Assembly (NCBI RefSeq): GCF_001665835.1
Contig: NZ_LZSX01000109.1
Span: 1-54,463 of the forward strand
Reading direction: 5' to 3'
Length of the DNA: 54,463 nt
Source: Mycobacterium colombiense
GTDB taxonomy: Bacteria; Actinomycetota; Actinomycetes; Mycobacteriales; Mycobacteriaceae
This document shows, in pieces, positions 1 through 8,600 of the stretch (position 1 is its first letter; every line of letters begins with the position of its first letter). Made by a program: the position numbers and the translations under genes. The notes under the pieces were generated by a model, which was given only the letters and a program-made list of their open reading frames with translations, was not told where the DNA came from and made no database searches.

Positions 1-4
1 TGCA

Positions 5-34
5 GTCTCGTGGGCTCGGAGATGTGTATAAGAG
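5..34 (+). other. Nextera transposase adapter remnant (sequencing artefact)
   Basis: These 30 bases match the Illumina Nextera read-2 adapter from GTCTCG to the transposon-end bases ...TATAAGAG. The last four adapter bases (ACAG) are missing and ordinary GC-rich sequence follows. This is untrimmed library sequence at a contig end and not biology. Bases 1-4 are also suspect. Confidence 0.95.
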
Positions 35-124
35 TCGGAGATCCCACCGCGCCGGCTTGATCCCTCCGGAGGCGATCCGCTCGACAAGCTGCAACAGGTG
101 CTGCAGGACGCCGCGTCCCCGTAG
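35..124 (+). CDS. Possible C-terminal tail of an unidentified upstream gene (partial)
   Basis: One frame stays open from the adapter junction to a TAG at 122-124 and ends in ...LQQVLQDAASP. Codon third positions are mostly G or C, as in the neighbouring genes, so it may be the last ~29 residues of a gene cut by the contig end. It is too short to assign to a family and could be chance. Confidence 0.25.
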   Translation, partial: SEIPPRRLDPSGGDPLDKLQQVLQDAASP

Positions 125-144
125 CGCTCTGTCAGGCTGTCGGT

Positions 145-528
145 ATGAACGGACCATGCCCCTGCGGCAGCGATAACGGCTATCGCGCCTGTTGCGGGCC
201 GCTGCACGAGGGCGAGTTACAGGCCCGGACGGCCGAGGAATTGATGCGGTCGCGGTACTCGGCATTCGCCTACGGTGACGCTGACTACCTGTTCCGCACG
301 TGGCATCCGCGCACCCGCCCGGCCGACGTGACCGTCGACCCGGGCATCACCTGGACCGGCTTACAGGTGATCGACACCCTGGCGGGTGGGCCGGGCGACG
401 AGTCCGGGGAAGTGGAATTCACGGCCCGATACGAGTCCGCGGGTCGCGCAGGCAGCCTGCATGAGCGCAGCCGCTTCGAGCGCCGCGCCGGCCGATGGTT
501 CTACCTCGACGCCATGGACGATTCGTAG
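145..528 (+). CDS. YchJ-like (UPF0225) SEC-C motif protein
   Basis: 127 residues. The N-terminus carries a SEC-C-like zinc motif (CPCGSDNGYRACCGPLH, residues 5-21) with C5, C7, C16 and C17 as likely ligands. It is followed by the YchJ signature of an ELMRSRYSAFAYGDADYL segment and an NTF2-like C-terminal half. The family is widespread and its cellular role is not settled; SEC-C motifs bind zinc in SecA and in many unrelated proteins. The ATG at 145 gives the usual compact family length. It stands alone, 27 bases before the convergent tRNA-Cys. Confidence 0.85.
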   Translation: MNGPCPCGSDNGYRACCGPLHEGELQARTAEELMRSRYSAFAYGDADYLFRTWHPRTRPADVTVDPGITWTGLQVIDTLAGGPGDESGEVEFTARYESAGRAGSLHERSRFERRAGRWFYLDAMDDS

Positions 529-551
529 CGGCGCTCCACCTCGGTCTGCCT

Positions 552-625
552 TGGAGCGAGTGACGGGATTTGAACCCGTGTGTACGGCTTTGCAGGCCGC
601 TGCCTAACCACTCAGCCACACCCGC
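552..625 (-). tRNA. tRNA-Cys (GCA)
   Basis: Read on the minus strand, the seven-base acceptor arms GCGGGTG (625-619) and CACTCGC (562-556) pair throughout with one G-T. The discriminator is T (555) and an encoded CCA lies at 554-552. The D-arm GGCTGAGTGG, an anticodon loop with GCA (593-591) and the T-arm GGGTTCAAATCCC are all present. The mature body is 71 nt, the normal length for tRNA-Cys. Confidence 0.97.
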
Positions 626-714
626 ACAACTCGCAACCATGCCAGCGAACGCGGGCATAGCCCAGTCTTTTACTCGGCCCGATCATTTCGTTGAGCGGCT
701 GCGCGCCAAATAGC

Positions 715-2121
715 TCACAGCCCGATGTAGACGGCCTTGGTGTTGAAGTAGGCCTCGATGCCCTTGCGGCCCCGCTCGCCGCCCCACCCCGACTGCTTGT
801 GCCCGCTGATCGGCATCGACGGGTCGGCCGCCAGCGAGGAGTTCACCCAAATCTGGCCCGCACGAAGCTCATTCACCACACGATGGGCGCGGGAGAGGTT
901 CTCGGTCCAGATCGAGCCGGCCAACCCGTAGTGTGTGTCGTTCGCCGCGGCGATCACCTCGTCCTCGTCGTCGAACGGGATCACACAGCCGACCGGGCCG
1001 AAGATCTCCTCTTTGATGAGCCGCATGTCCGGCGTGGTGTTGGTGACGATCGTCGCCTCGTAGAAATACCCCTTGCGGTCCATCGGCTTGCCGCCGGTGA
1101 TCACCTGCGCGCCGCCGGCCACGCCCTCGTTCACGATGCCTTCCACGCGCTTGCGCTGCTTCTCGCTGATCAGCGGACCCAGCACCGAATCGGGGTCATC
1201 GCTACCGCCCATCGGCAGCATCTGCGCGAACCCGGCGAGGCCCTCGACCACCTGGTCGTAGATGCCGCGCTGGACGTACATGCGCGAGGTACACGAGCAG
1301 TTCTGCCCCGAGCCGGCGAGCAGACCCATGCCGGCCCCCATGATGGCCTTATCGAGGTTCGCGTCGTCGAACATGATCAGCGGCGACTTACCGCCGAGCT
1401 CCAGCGTCAGCCGCTTGAGATTGCCCGCGGCCGCCTTCACGATCAGCCGCCCGACCTCCGTCGATCCGGTGAATGAGATCTTGTCGACGTCCGGATGCGC
1501 GGTGAGTGCGGCACCCGTCGTCTCGCCGTAGCCGGTGATGACGTTCAGCACGCCGTCGGGCAGACCCGCCTCGCGGAAGATCTCCTCGAGCTTCAGTGCG
1601 GTGAGCGGCGTCTCTTCGGCGGGTTTGAGGACCGCGCTGCACCCCGCCGCGAGTGCGGGCGCGACCTTGAGCATCGCGACGAAAAACGGCCCGTTCCAAG
1701 GGATTATGAGGCCGACGACGCCGACCGGCTCGAGCTGGGTGAAGGTGTGGTAGGTCTCCCAGGTGCCGAGCAGACCGTCGGAGACGAGGTTGGCCGACTC
1801 GCCGTGGATCTTGCCGACCCAGCCTGCGTAGTACTTCAGCATGTCCACCGACACCGGGATGATGTGACGCGCGGCCGTCGTGTTCATGCCGTTGTCTTGG
1901 GCTTCGAGCGCCGCGAGTTCCTCGGTGCGTTCCTCGATAATGCGTGCGGCGCGGAAGAGGACGTTGGCGCGGTGCGACGCGGGCGCCTTGCGCCACACGC
2001 CCGACTCGAAGGTCTCGCGTGCCCGGGCCACCGCCGCGTCGACGGCCGCCTGGTCCGAATCGGGGACCTCCGCGATCTGCTCCTCGTTGGATGGGTTGAA
2101 GACCGCAATGGTGTTACTCAA
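715..2121 (-). CDS. Aldehyde dehydrogenase family protein (NAD(P)+-dependent)
   Basis: 468 residues, a full-length ALDH-superfamily enzyme that oxidises an aldehyde to a carboxylate in the cytosol. Visible signatures are PWNGP with the oxyanion Asn143, the cofactor-loop motif FTGSTEVG (218-225), ELGGKSP with the general base Glu241, and GQNC with catalytic Cys275. The C-terminal EEIFGPV and GERGRKGIEAY motifs are also normal. The substrate cannot be read from the sequence. No partner gene is adjacent: a tRNA lies downstream and a divergent TPM gene upstream. Confidence 0.93.
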   Translation of the reverse strand: MSNTIAVFNPSNEEQIAEVPDSDQAAVDAAVARARETFESGVWRKAPASHRANVLFRAARIIEERTEELAALEAQDNGMNTTAARHIIPVSVDMLKYYAGWVGKIHGESANLVSDGLLGTWETYHTFTQLEPVGVVGLIIPWNGPFFVAMLKVAPALAAGCSAVLKPAEETPLTALKLEEIFREAGLPDGVLNVITGYGETTGAALTAHPDVDKISFTGSTEVGRLIVKAAAGNLKRLTLELGGKSPLIMFDDANLDKAIMGAGMGLLAGSGQNCSCTSRMYVQRGIYDQVVEGLAGFAQMLPMGGSDDPDSVLGPLISEKQRKRVEGIVNEGVAGGAQVITGGKPMDRKGYFYEATIVTNTTPDMRLIKEEIFGPVGCVIPFDDEDEVIAAANDTHYGLAGSIWTENLSRAHRVVNELRAGQIWVNSSLAADPSMPISGHKQSGWGGERGRKGIEAYFNTKAVYIGL

Positions 2122-2339
2122 TGTTCGTCATGGCCCTTCACTCGCGGGAAATGCTGTCGTAGCGCGACAGAGGTTACGCGCTTAACCATAGGGTGTCCAG
2201 TACGTGTGGAGGTCACGCGGGGCGTCCGATGCGGGCGGATTGTGCTGGTCACCGGGGTGATGACACCGGACCGACGATTTGTTGGCCGCGGGTTTGAACC
2301 CAGCCCGCGCCAGCATGAATTGGCGGCTAGATTACCCAT

Positions 2340-3260
2340 ATGCGGGTTTTTCGCCTGTTCGGCGTAGTCCTGGCAATTCTCACGGCGGGTCTGCTGTGGG
2401 CATGTCCCGCCGGGGCGCAACCGCCGTCCAAGCTCACCGATCACATCACTGACAGCACCGGGGTTCTGACGGCGTCCGACCGGGCGGCGGTCAGCGCTGC
2501 CATCGACCGACTCAACCGCGACCGCCACATCCAACTGTGGGTGGTCTACGTCGACAACTTCAACAGGTTCAAACCCGACAACTGGGCCGACCGAACCCGA
2601 AGTGCCAGCGGGTTGGGCGACCACGACGCGCTGCTGGCCGTGGCCACGAACACCAAGTCGTACGCGTTCAACGTGCCGCCACAGGTGCAGGGCCTGACGC
2701 CGGCCGAGCTGAACAGCTTGCAAACCAACCAGATTGAACCGGTGCTGGGCGCGAAGAATTGGGGCGGTGCCGCCGTCGCCGCGGCAGACGGGTTGGACAA
2801 ATCGACAAGCTCAGCAAAGCCGGCGAGCTCATCGAAGCGGATCTGGCCGCTGATCGCTATCGGCGTCATCGTGGTCGTGCTCGTCGTTGCATTGCTACTG
2901 GTGCTGCTGCGTGCACGCCGCCGCCGGCGTGCCGCCCGCAGTGGTGGACAACTGGACATCGGCGGGGGCGATCATCCGGTGCAGCAGGCGTTGTCCACAG
3001 CGGACGCCAGAGTGCGCCAAATCTCCGACTATGCCGCCAGGTATCGCTCCAACATCGGCTCCGAGGCCCAGGCGCGGCTCGACGACGCGAAACGGCACTT
3101 GGCGGCCGCACACGGCGTCGAGACCAGCAACGACAGCGACGCCATCGCCTACGCCAACAGGGCATCGACGCTGGCCGCTCAGGCGCAGAGCCTGGCCAAC
3201 GGCGACGTTCTGGAAGCGCACCGCACCCCGCGGCGGCGAGGCAGCACGTCTACCCGGTGA
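2340..3260 (+). CDS. TPM-domain membrane protein, short form
   Basis: 306 residues. An N-terminal signal/anchor (residues ~1-27) leads into a TPM domain (~33-150, with DHITDSTGVLTASDRAAV and a GLGDHDALLAVA core). A single membrane helix follows (~168-190), then an Arg-rich stop-transfer run (RARRRRR) and a helical cytosolic tail with GSEAQARLDDAKRHL. Topology should be TPM domain outside and helical tail inside. From memory, the M. tuberculosis relative Rv2345 is about twice as long, so the Gly-rich C-terminal part of that family is missing here. The role of the family in mycobacteria is not established. Confidence 0.8.
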   Translation: MRVFRLFGVVLAILTAGLLWACPAGAQPPSKLTDHITDSTGVLTASDRAAVSAAIDRLNRDRHIQLWVVYVDNFNRFKPDNWADRTRSASGLGDHDALLAVATNTKSYAFNVPPQVQGLTPAELNSLQTNQIEPVLGAKNWGGAAVAAADGLDKSTSSAKPASSSKRIWPLIAIGVIVVVLVVALLLVLLRARRRRRAARSGGQLDIGGGDHPVQQALSTADARVRQISDYAARYRSNIGSEAQARLDDAKRHLAAAHGVETSNDSDAIAYANRASTLAAQAQSLANGDVLEAHRTPRRRGSTSTR

Positions 3261-3298
3261 CCGGCGAGATCGACCAAACAAAAAGGCGCGCAAATCAT

Positions 3299-3316
3299 TT
3301 GGTGGCGGACCACCAG
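3299..3316. terminator. Possible weak hairpin between convergent genes
   Basis: TGGTGG at 3300-3305, a CGGA loop and CCACCA at 3310-3315 form a six-base-pair stem in the 58-bp gap between the convergent TPM gene and the kinase gene. There is no T tract. The location suits a bidirectional stop signal, but the stem is short. Confidence 0.3.
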
Positions 3317-3318
3317 CG

Positions 3319-4920
3319 TCAGCGGTAGGCGGCACGCAGCAGCGTCAGCGTCTGCCCGACGGTTGCCTCCATATCCCGCGTAGCGTCGACCCGCAGAAGG
3401 GACGGCTGCTCATCGGGAGGGGTGAACGCGGCCCGCAGCTCGGGCCACAGCTCGACCCGCGCATCCGAGACAACACCTTGCTCGGTGGCTCGCCGCTCGA
3501 GTCGTGCTATCAGGGTGGCGTCGTCTGCCTCGCACAGCACGACGTGAAGGTCGGCTCCGAGCCGGTGCGCCAGTTGCTGCAGCTGGGACCGCTCGCGCGG
3601 ATTGCCGAATGTCGCATCGACGACCACGCCGCGGCCCCGGCGTAACCAGCGGGCGGCGTCGCGACGCAGCGCGGCATACGTGCTCCGCGTCATGGCCGGA
3701 TCGTAGAGCCCCGAGCCGAATTCATCATTACCGCGCCGGGTCGGCTCGATGCCCGCCATTCTCTTGCGCGCCACGTCTGACGAGAGGTGCACCAGTCCTA
3801 GTCGCCCGGCGAGCGCGCGCGCCAGGGTGGTCTTGCCGCTTGCGGGCAGGCCCATGGTGACCACCATCGGTCGAGGGGGTAGACCACCCGCGTGCGCCCA
3901 CGCCAAATCGAAATACGCTCGCGATTCGGCGATGAGCTGACGCGCTTCACCAGCGGATGCCTGTTCGGTCTGTGCTAGACGCAGGCTGCGGACCTTGCCG
4001 CGCACGTACGCCCGGTAGCAGGTATAGAAGTCGAGCAGGCTGACCAGTCCGCCGTCACCGCTGGCGCGCACGTAGGAATCGACGAACCCCCATGCCAGGT
4101 CCGTGCGACCGTGGTACTCGAAATCCATTGCCAGAAAAGCGACTTCCGAGGCCAGGTCGGCGCACCGATAGCGCGGTGCGAACTGCAAGCTGTCGAACAG
4201 CAGGATCTGGCCGTTTTCGATGCAGATGCTGGCGGCGTGCAGGTCACCGTGGCCGTCCCGCACGTGCCCTTCAGCCACGCGCCGCTCAAGCAACGATGCC
4301 TGTTCCTGCAGGAACTCGTCGACGTAGGTTCGGATGTCCTCGTTGACATCGCTCGAAATGGTTCGACCGACGAAGGGACCCATCTGGTCGAAGTTCTCCC
4401 GCCAATTCGCGATGACGCTTGAAGGGGTGCCGTACGCATCGATGTCGGGACCGGTTTCGGCCCGGCTGTGCAGCTTGGCCAGCGTACGGCCGATTCGTCG
4501 CGCGAGACGCATGTCGACGTCGCGGCGCGCGAGCTTGGCCGGCAGCATGCCCTCTTCAGGCAGACGCCGCATCCACACGGCCGGTTCGCCCGACCCGGTT
4601 TCGCCGCCTATCCGGTAACGGCCATCCTGCTCGGTGACTTCGACGATTCCCAGATACATCTCTGGGCTGAACCGCCGATTGAGTCGCAGCTCCTCTTCAC
4701 AGTCCGCGCGACGCCGCTCGATGCTGGTGAAGTCGAGGAAACCGAGGTTCACAGGCTTCTTGAGCTTGTAGGCATAGGCGCCGGCGAGCAAGACCCACGA
4801 GCTGTGCGTCTCGTGCAGACGGACGTCGTCGGCCGGCGGGTCGTAGGCATCGGGCCGCAGCAGGTCGGCGACGATCCGTGGGTGGCCGTCGGGTCCGGCT
4901 GGGTCGAAGGCGTGCGTCAT
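3319..4920 (-). CDS. APH-fold / P-loop kinase fusion protein (Rv2004c-like)
   Basis: 533 residues from the ATG at 4920, chosen because it clears the upstream gene's stop at 4958 and has a GGCGAG-like ribosome site; an in-frame start at 5019 would overlap that gene. The N-terminal two-thirds is an aminoglycoside-phosphotransferase-like fold with HGDLH and LASEVAFLAMDFEYHGRTDLA. The C-terminal third is an AAA/zeta-toxin-like P-loop domain with the Walker A motif GLPASGKTTLARAL and a following VHLSSDVARKRMAG segment. The layout resembles Rv2004c-type proteins. The usual metal-ligand Asn after HGDLH is replaced (HGDLHAASI) and the usual DC-x-EF reads DSLQF, so phosphotransfer by the APH half is doubtful. 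The substrate is unknown. Confidence 0.82.
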   Translation of the reverse strand: MTHAFDPAGPDGHPRIVADLLRPDAYDPPADDVRLHETHSSWVLLAGAYAYKLKKPVNLGFLDFTSIERRRADCEEELRLNRRFSPEMYLGIVEVTEQDGRYRIGGETGSGEPAVWMRRLPEEGMLPAKLARRDVDMRLARRIGRTLAKLHSRAETGPDIDAYGTPSSVIANWRENFDQMGPFVGRTISSDVNEDIRTYVDEFLQEQASLLERRVAEGHVRDGHGDLHAASICIENGQILLFDSLQFAPRYRCADLASEVAFLAMDFEYHGRTDLAWGFVDSYVRASGDGGLVSLLDFYTCYRAYVRGKVRSLRLAQTEQASAGEARQLIAESRAYFDLAWAHAGGLPPRPMVVTMGLPASGKTTLARALAGRLGLVHLSSDVARKRMAGIEPTRRGNDEFGSGLYDPAMTRSTYAALRRDAARWLRRGRGVVVDATFGNPRERSQLQQLAHRLGADLHVVLCEADDATLIARLERRATEQGVVSDARVELWPELRAAFTPPDEQPSLLRVDATRDMEATVGQTLTLLRAAYR

Positions 4921-4957
4921 GGTCTCGCCGAACGATTGCAGGCGGTTCAGGTCGCCG

Positions 4958-5674
4958 TCAAGGGCTTTCGTATCCTGGCCGAACGTCGGCGGGCAAAACT
5001 GAACGCGTGACACCGGCACCCTGGTAGCGGAATTCGTGCACGGGACGGCGCAAGGGCTCGACGGTGCCGTCCGGCTGCGCGATCACGCCTCCGCCAGAGG
5101 GGATGCCCAGCCCGGTGGTCGTTCCCTTGAGCGTCTGAATCGCCCGCGAGAGCCGCCCCCACTCGGCTCGCTCATCGTGCGCGTCGATAACCAGGGGGAT
5201 CAGATCGAACATGTCGAGCAACTCCGTCCCTTCGGTATCCGGTGATTCGACGACTCCGTAGCGTCCGAGCTGGACCGCGCCAGCCGAAATACCCACCAGG
5301 ACAGCCCCTTTGGCGTGCCGGTCCAGGATCACGTCCTTCATGCCGGTTTTTTCGAACGTATTCCAGCCGAGACGCACGTCGCCGCCCGCCAGGACGATCA
5401 ACCGGGCACGCTCCAGGAATGCGCGGTCGTCCGGGCCGAACGACGAACCGATCATCCGGCGATGGGTGATCCTCACAGCATCCATCGCCGCTTCGAAGAT
5501 CTCATAGAACTCGGGCCGGTCCCCGTTGGATGCACCGATGTACGCCGCGCCCAGTGGCTCGTTCCGAGGCGATTCATCGAGCGCGGTTTCGAGGAGCAGC
5601 CGATCGTCACGCTTCCAGAACAGCATCTGGCTGTCCGCCAGCAGATAGAGTGGTTGGGGTTGTGGCGCCGTCAC
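4958..5674 (-). CDS. Peptidase S51-like / type 1 glutamine amidotransferase-fold protein
   Basis: 238 residues. The GISAGAV nucleophile elbow places a Ser where dipeptidase E and cyanophycinase (family S51) have their catalytic serine. AYIGASNGDRPEFY near the N-terminus and LIVLAGGDVRLGW are also typical of the fold. Family members hydrolyse Asp-X dipeptides or cyanophycin, but the substrate here cannot be read. It starts at a GTG at 5674 inside the GTGA overlap with the stop of the giant regulator, so its translation is probably coupled to that protein. The kinase gene follows 37 bases later in the same direction. Confidence 0.8.
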   Translation of the reverse strand: MTAPQPQPLYLLADSQMLFWKRDDRLLLETALDESPRNEPLGAAYIGASNGDRPEFYEIFEAAMDAVRITHRRMIGSSFGPDDRAFLERARLIVLAGGDVRLGWNTFEKTGMKDVILDRHAKGAVLVGISAGAVQLGRYGVVESPDTEGTELLDMFDLIPLVIDAHDERAEWGRLSRAIQTLKGTTTGLGIPSGGGVIAQPDGTVEPLRRPVHEFRYQGAGVTRSVLPADVRPGYESP

Positions 5675-8600
5675 TTTGACTGGTCTTCGCCGTCGCGCTC
5701 GTCGAACCGCGCCAGGGCGAGGTCGAGCCGATCGGGATCGAAGTCCTCGATGTGTGCGACGCGATCACCCTCGACGAGAATCAGTTGAATGAGCGGGATT
5801 TCGATCGCTGCGCCATCGGTGGTCGTTCCTCTGGTGACTGCATGACCCACAGCGCCTCGAGCCGAGAGTCGGAGGAACTCGGTGGATTCGACCCTGTAGT
5901 CGGGTGCGAGTGACACCAGCGTTCGCATCGATGACATGTGGTCGGCCATCGTTTGGGTGTCCCGCTTGCCAAGCTGCCGGTGATTGACGTGCGTGGCACC
6001 GGCGGTGACCCTGGTAAAGGCATCCCAGTCGTGATTGTTGACGGCCTCTGTCAGCCGCTGCATGACCTCGACGACTTCGGTGTGGACGACGTCGCCGGAC
6101 GCGATCCAGCGTTCCGTCAGCGCCGCGAACGCCCCGTTGATGTCCTCGGGGTCGAGGCTCACGGTGTGGTGGATGAGGCCGTCGTCATCGACTTCCACCA
6201 CCGCGAGGAGTTCGACCGTGACCGGCTGGTCGGGTTCATTGATGTCGCGCCAACGCAGGCGCGCCAGCGCAAAGCGAGAATTCCTGATCGCGATGGGTTC
6301 CAGCTCCACTCGCCAGCTGGAGGGGGGTGTGTCGAACATCGCCCGGGCATTTTCTCGCCGGGCCGGCTCGTCGTGATAGGCGCGCAAGCCTTTTCGACGA
6401 TCCTCCATTCGCCCATCCGCATCGAGCGTTGCAAGGAAGCCGTCCAAGTCAGAACGATTGAACGCGTCGAATGCCCGCGCCAAAGCCGCAGTGGCGGCGT
6501 TCTCGAGTTGGGGAGCCGACCGATTGAGCTCGTCGAACCTCGCGAGCGCGGCATCGAGGTCTGTCTCGTCGAAGACCTCGCAGCGGTCGAGCTTGTCGCC
6601 GTCAGCTGTCAGGATGCTGACCTCTCGCCACTCCGCTTCGAAACCCTCGGGCGACGCCCCAGTCGCAGCGTGAGTGACGACCGCGCCTCGCGGGCCCAGC
6701 CGATGCACCGCCGCGATACGGATGGCCAGGTCGGGGGTCTGATCCAACGCGCTCCGGAGGAATTTGATCAGCTCGCCCGGAGCCATCGCCGCCCCACGTC
6801 GATGATCGATGTCGACGAAGGCTGTTGTGGTCGGCGGAAGCTGGCCGCGGTTGAGCGCGGCGTAGCTCTCTACGATGGCAGACCACGTGCAGGAGTGCGC
6901 GGCCGCTTCGCCGGAGAGGTACCGGGTTTCGAGTTCCTCAAAGGCGGCGTCGACGTCGTCGGACTCGAAAAAGACGTGGGCCCCAATCCGCCCGTCGGAG
7001 TGGGTCTCTGCGATTCCCAGCATCTCGACGACGAATTCCCCGCGCCGTACGTCGGGGTTGAAAGAGCGGATACGAATGAGGGCGAGCCGCTCCCCGCGCG
7101 TCGCGATGACCGTCAATGTAACGTGCGCGAGGCCCTCTTCCAGGGCGCGCATGTTCGCTATCACGGCGTCGCGACCGTCCCAGAACCCCACGTTCACCAC
7201 GCGACGGCGATCGTCGACATAACTGTTGCGGGTAAGCATCTCGGCTACTGCCGCCCAATCCCCGGCCGCCGAGTGCGCAAAGAGTTGGTGTTCCGCCCGG
7301 CTCGCGGCATTCTCGAGTTGAAGCGGCTGGGACTGCAGTTCCTCGAACCTCGCGATCGCGGCATCGACGTCTGTCTCGTCGAACATCTCGCAACGTTTGA
7401 TCAGATCGCCTTCGAATGTGAAGAGGACGGTCTCCTGCCACTCCGCATCGAAGCCCTCTTGGGAGGACCCGCAGGCGGTATGTGTGATCACGCATCCGGT
7501 GTTTGTCAGTCGATGCACCGTCTCGATAAACATTTTGAGATCCGGCGCGTCGTTCCACGTGGCTTGGACGTACGGGACGATCTCGCCCGGCTCGAATGTT
7601 ATCCCGCGCCGGTGGTCGATGTTGTCGAAGTCGGGTGCAGTTGCGGGAATCTCATGCCGGTTGAGCGTGGCGTAGGTCTGCATCATGAGCGACCACACGC
7701 GCGTGTGCGGGGCCGCCTCACCTGCGAGGTAGCGCGCGTCAAGTTCGGCGAAGGCGGCGTCAATGTCGTCGACGCCGAACAGGGTGCGAGAGGCGGCCCG
7801 GTTGTCAGCGTTGATCTCGACCACGCCGAGCGCCTCGCTGCGGAATGACTCGGGCGCTTGATCTCCGACCGGGAGAAGGAGACGACCGAGGGTCAGGTGC
7901 TCACCGCGCGTTGCCATCACGGTCACCGTCATGTGCGCGACACCGACGTCGGCGATCGCCCGCATGTCCGCGACTTCGGCATTCCGACCGTGTCGGATTC
8001 CGGCATTCACTACTGGACGGCGATCCTCGGCGCAAAAGTCTTCGGTAACTAGCTCCGCCAAGGAGATCCAGTCGCGGGCCGCGAAGTACGTGAAGACCCG
8101 CTCGAGCACTCGGCTTGCCGCGTTCTCAACCCGCCGCCAGCGCGGTTGCAGTTTCTCGAACCTCGCGATCGCGGCGTCGAGGTCTACTTCATCAAAGACT
8201 TCACAACGGTTGATCAGGTCCCCGTCCACCGTCAGAAGGCTCACCTCGAGCCACTCGGCGTCGAAGCCGTCCGGCGACGTCCCATGTGTTGACTGGGTGA
8301 CGACCGCTCCGTGACCGCTAAGCCGATGCACCGCATACACGTAGATCTTGGCATGCGGCGCTAGCTGCCATGTGGCGTGGATGTATGGAATCAGTTCGCC
8401 CGGCGAAAACGCTCGCCCTCGCCGGTGGTCAAGATTTACCCAGTCTGGCGTCGTCAAGGGAAGCTTGTGCTCGTTGAACGCAGTGAAATCTCGCAACAGA
8501 GTCGACCACGTATGCCGATGGGCGGCAGCTTCCCCTGCGAGATACCGCGTTTCGAGTTCCTCGAAGGCGCTCTCGATGTCGTCTGGGTCGAAAACGACCA

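Noticed and set aside
2281..2310. tRNA-like T-arm (GGGTTCAAACCC on the minus strand) upstream of the TPM gene
   Set aside because: The stem mispairs at two positions, and no anticodon arm or acceptor pairing could be found on either side. It is at most a tRNA remnant.
5938..7848. 636-residue open frame antisense to the SnoaL-like array
   Set aside because: It mirrors the repeat structure of the giant gene, which has clear protein-level conservation between units. The antisense frame has none of its own.
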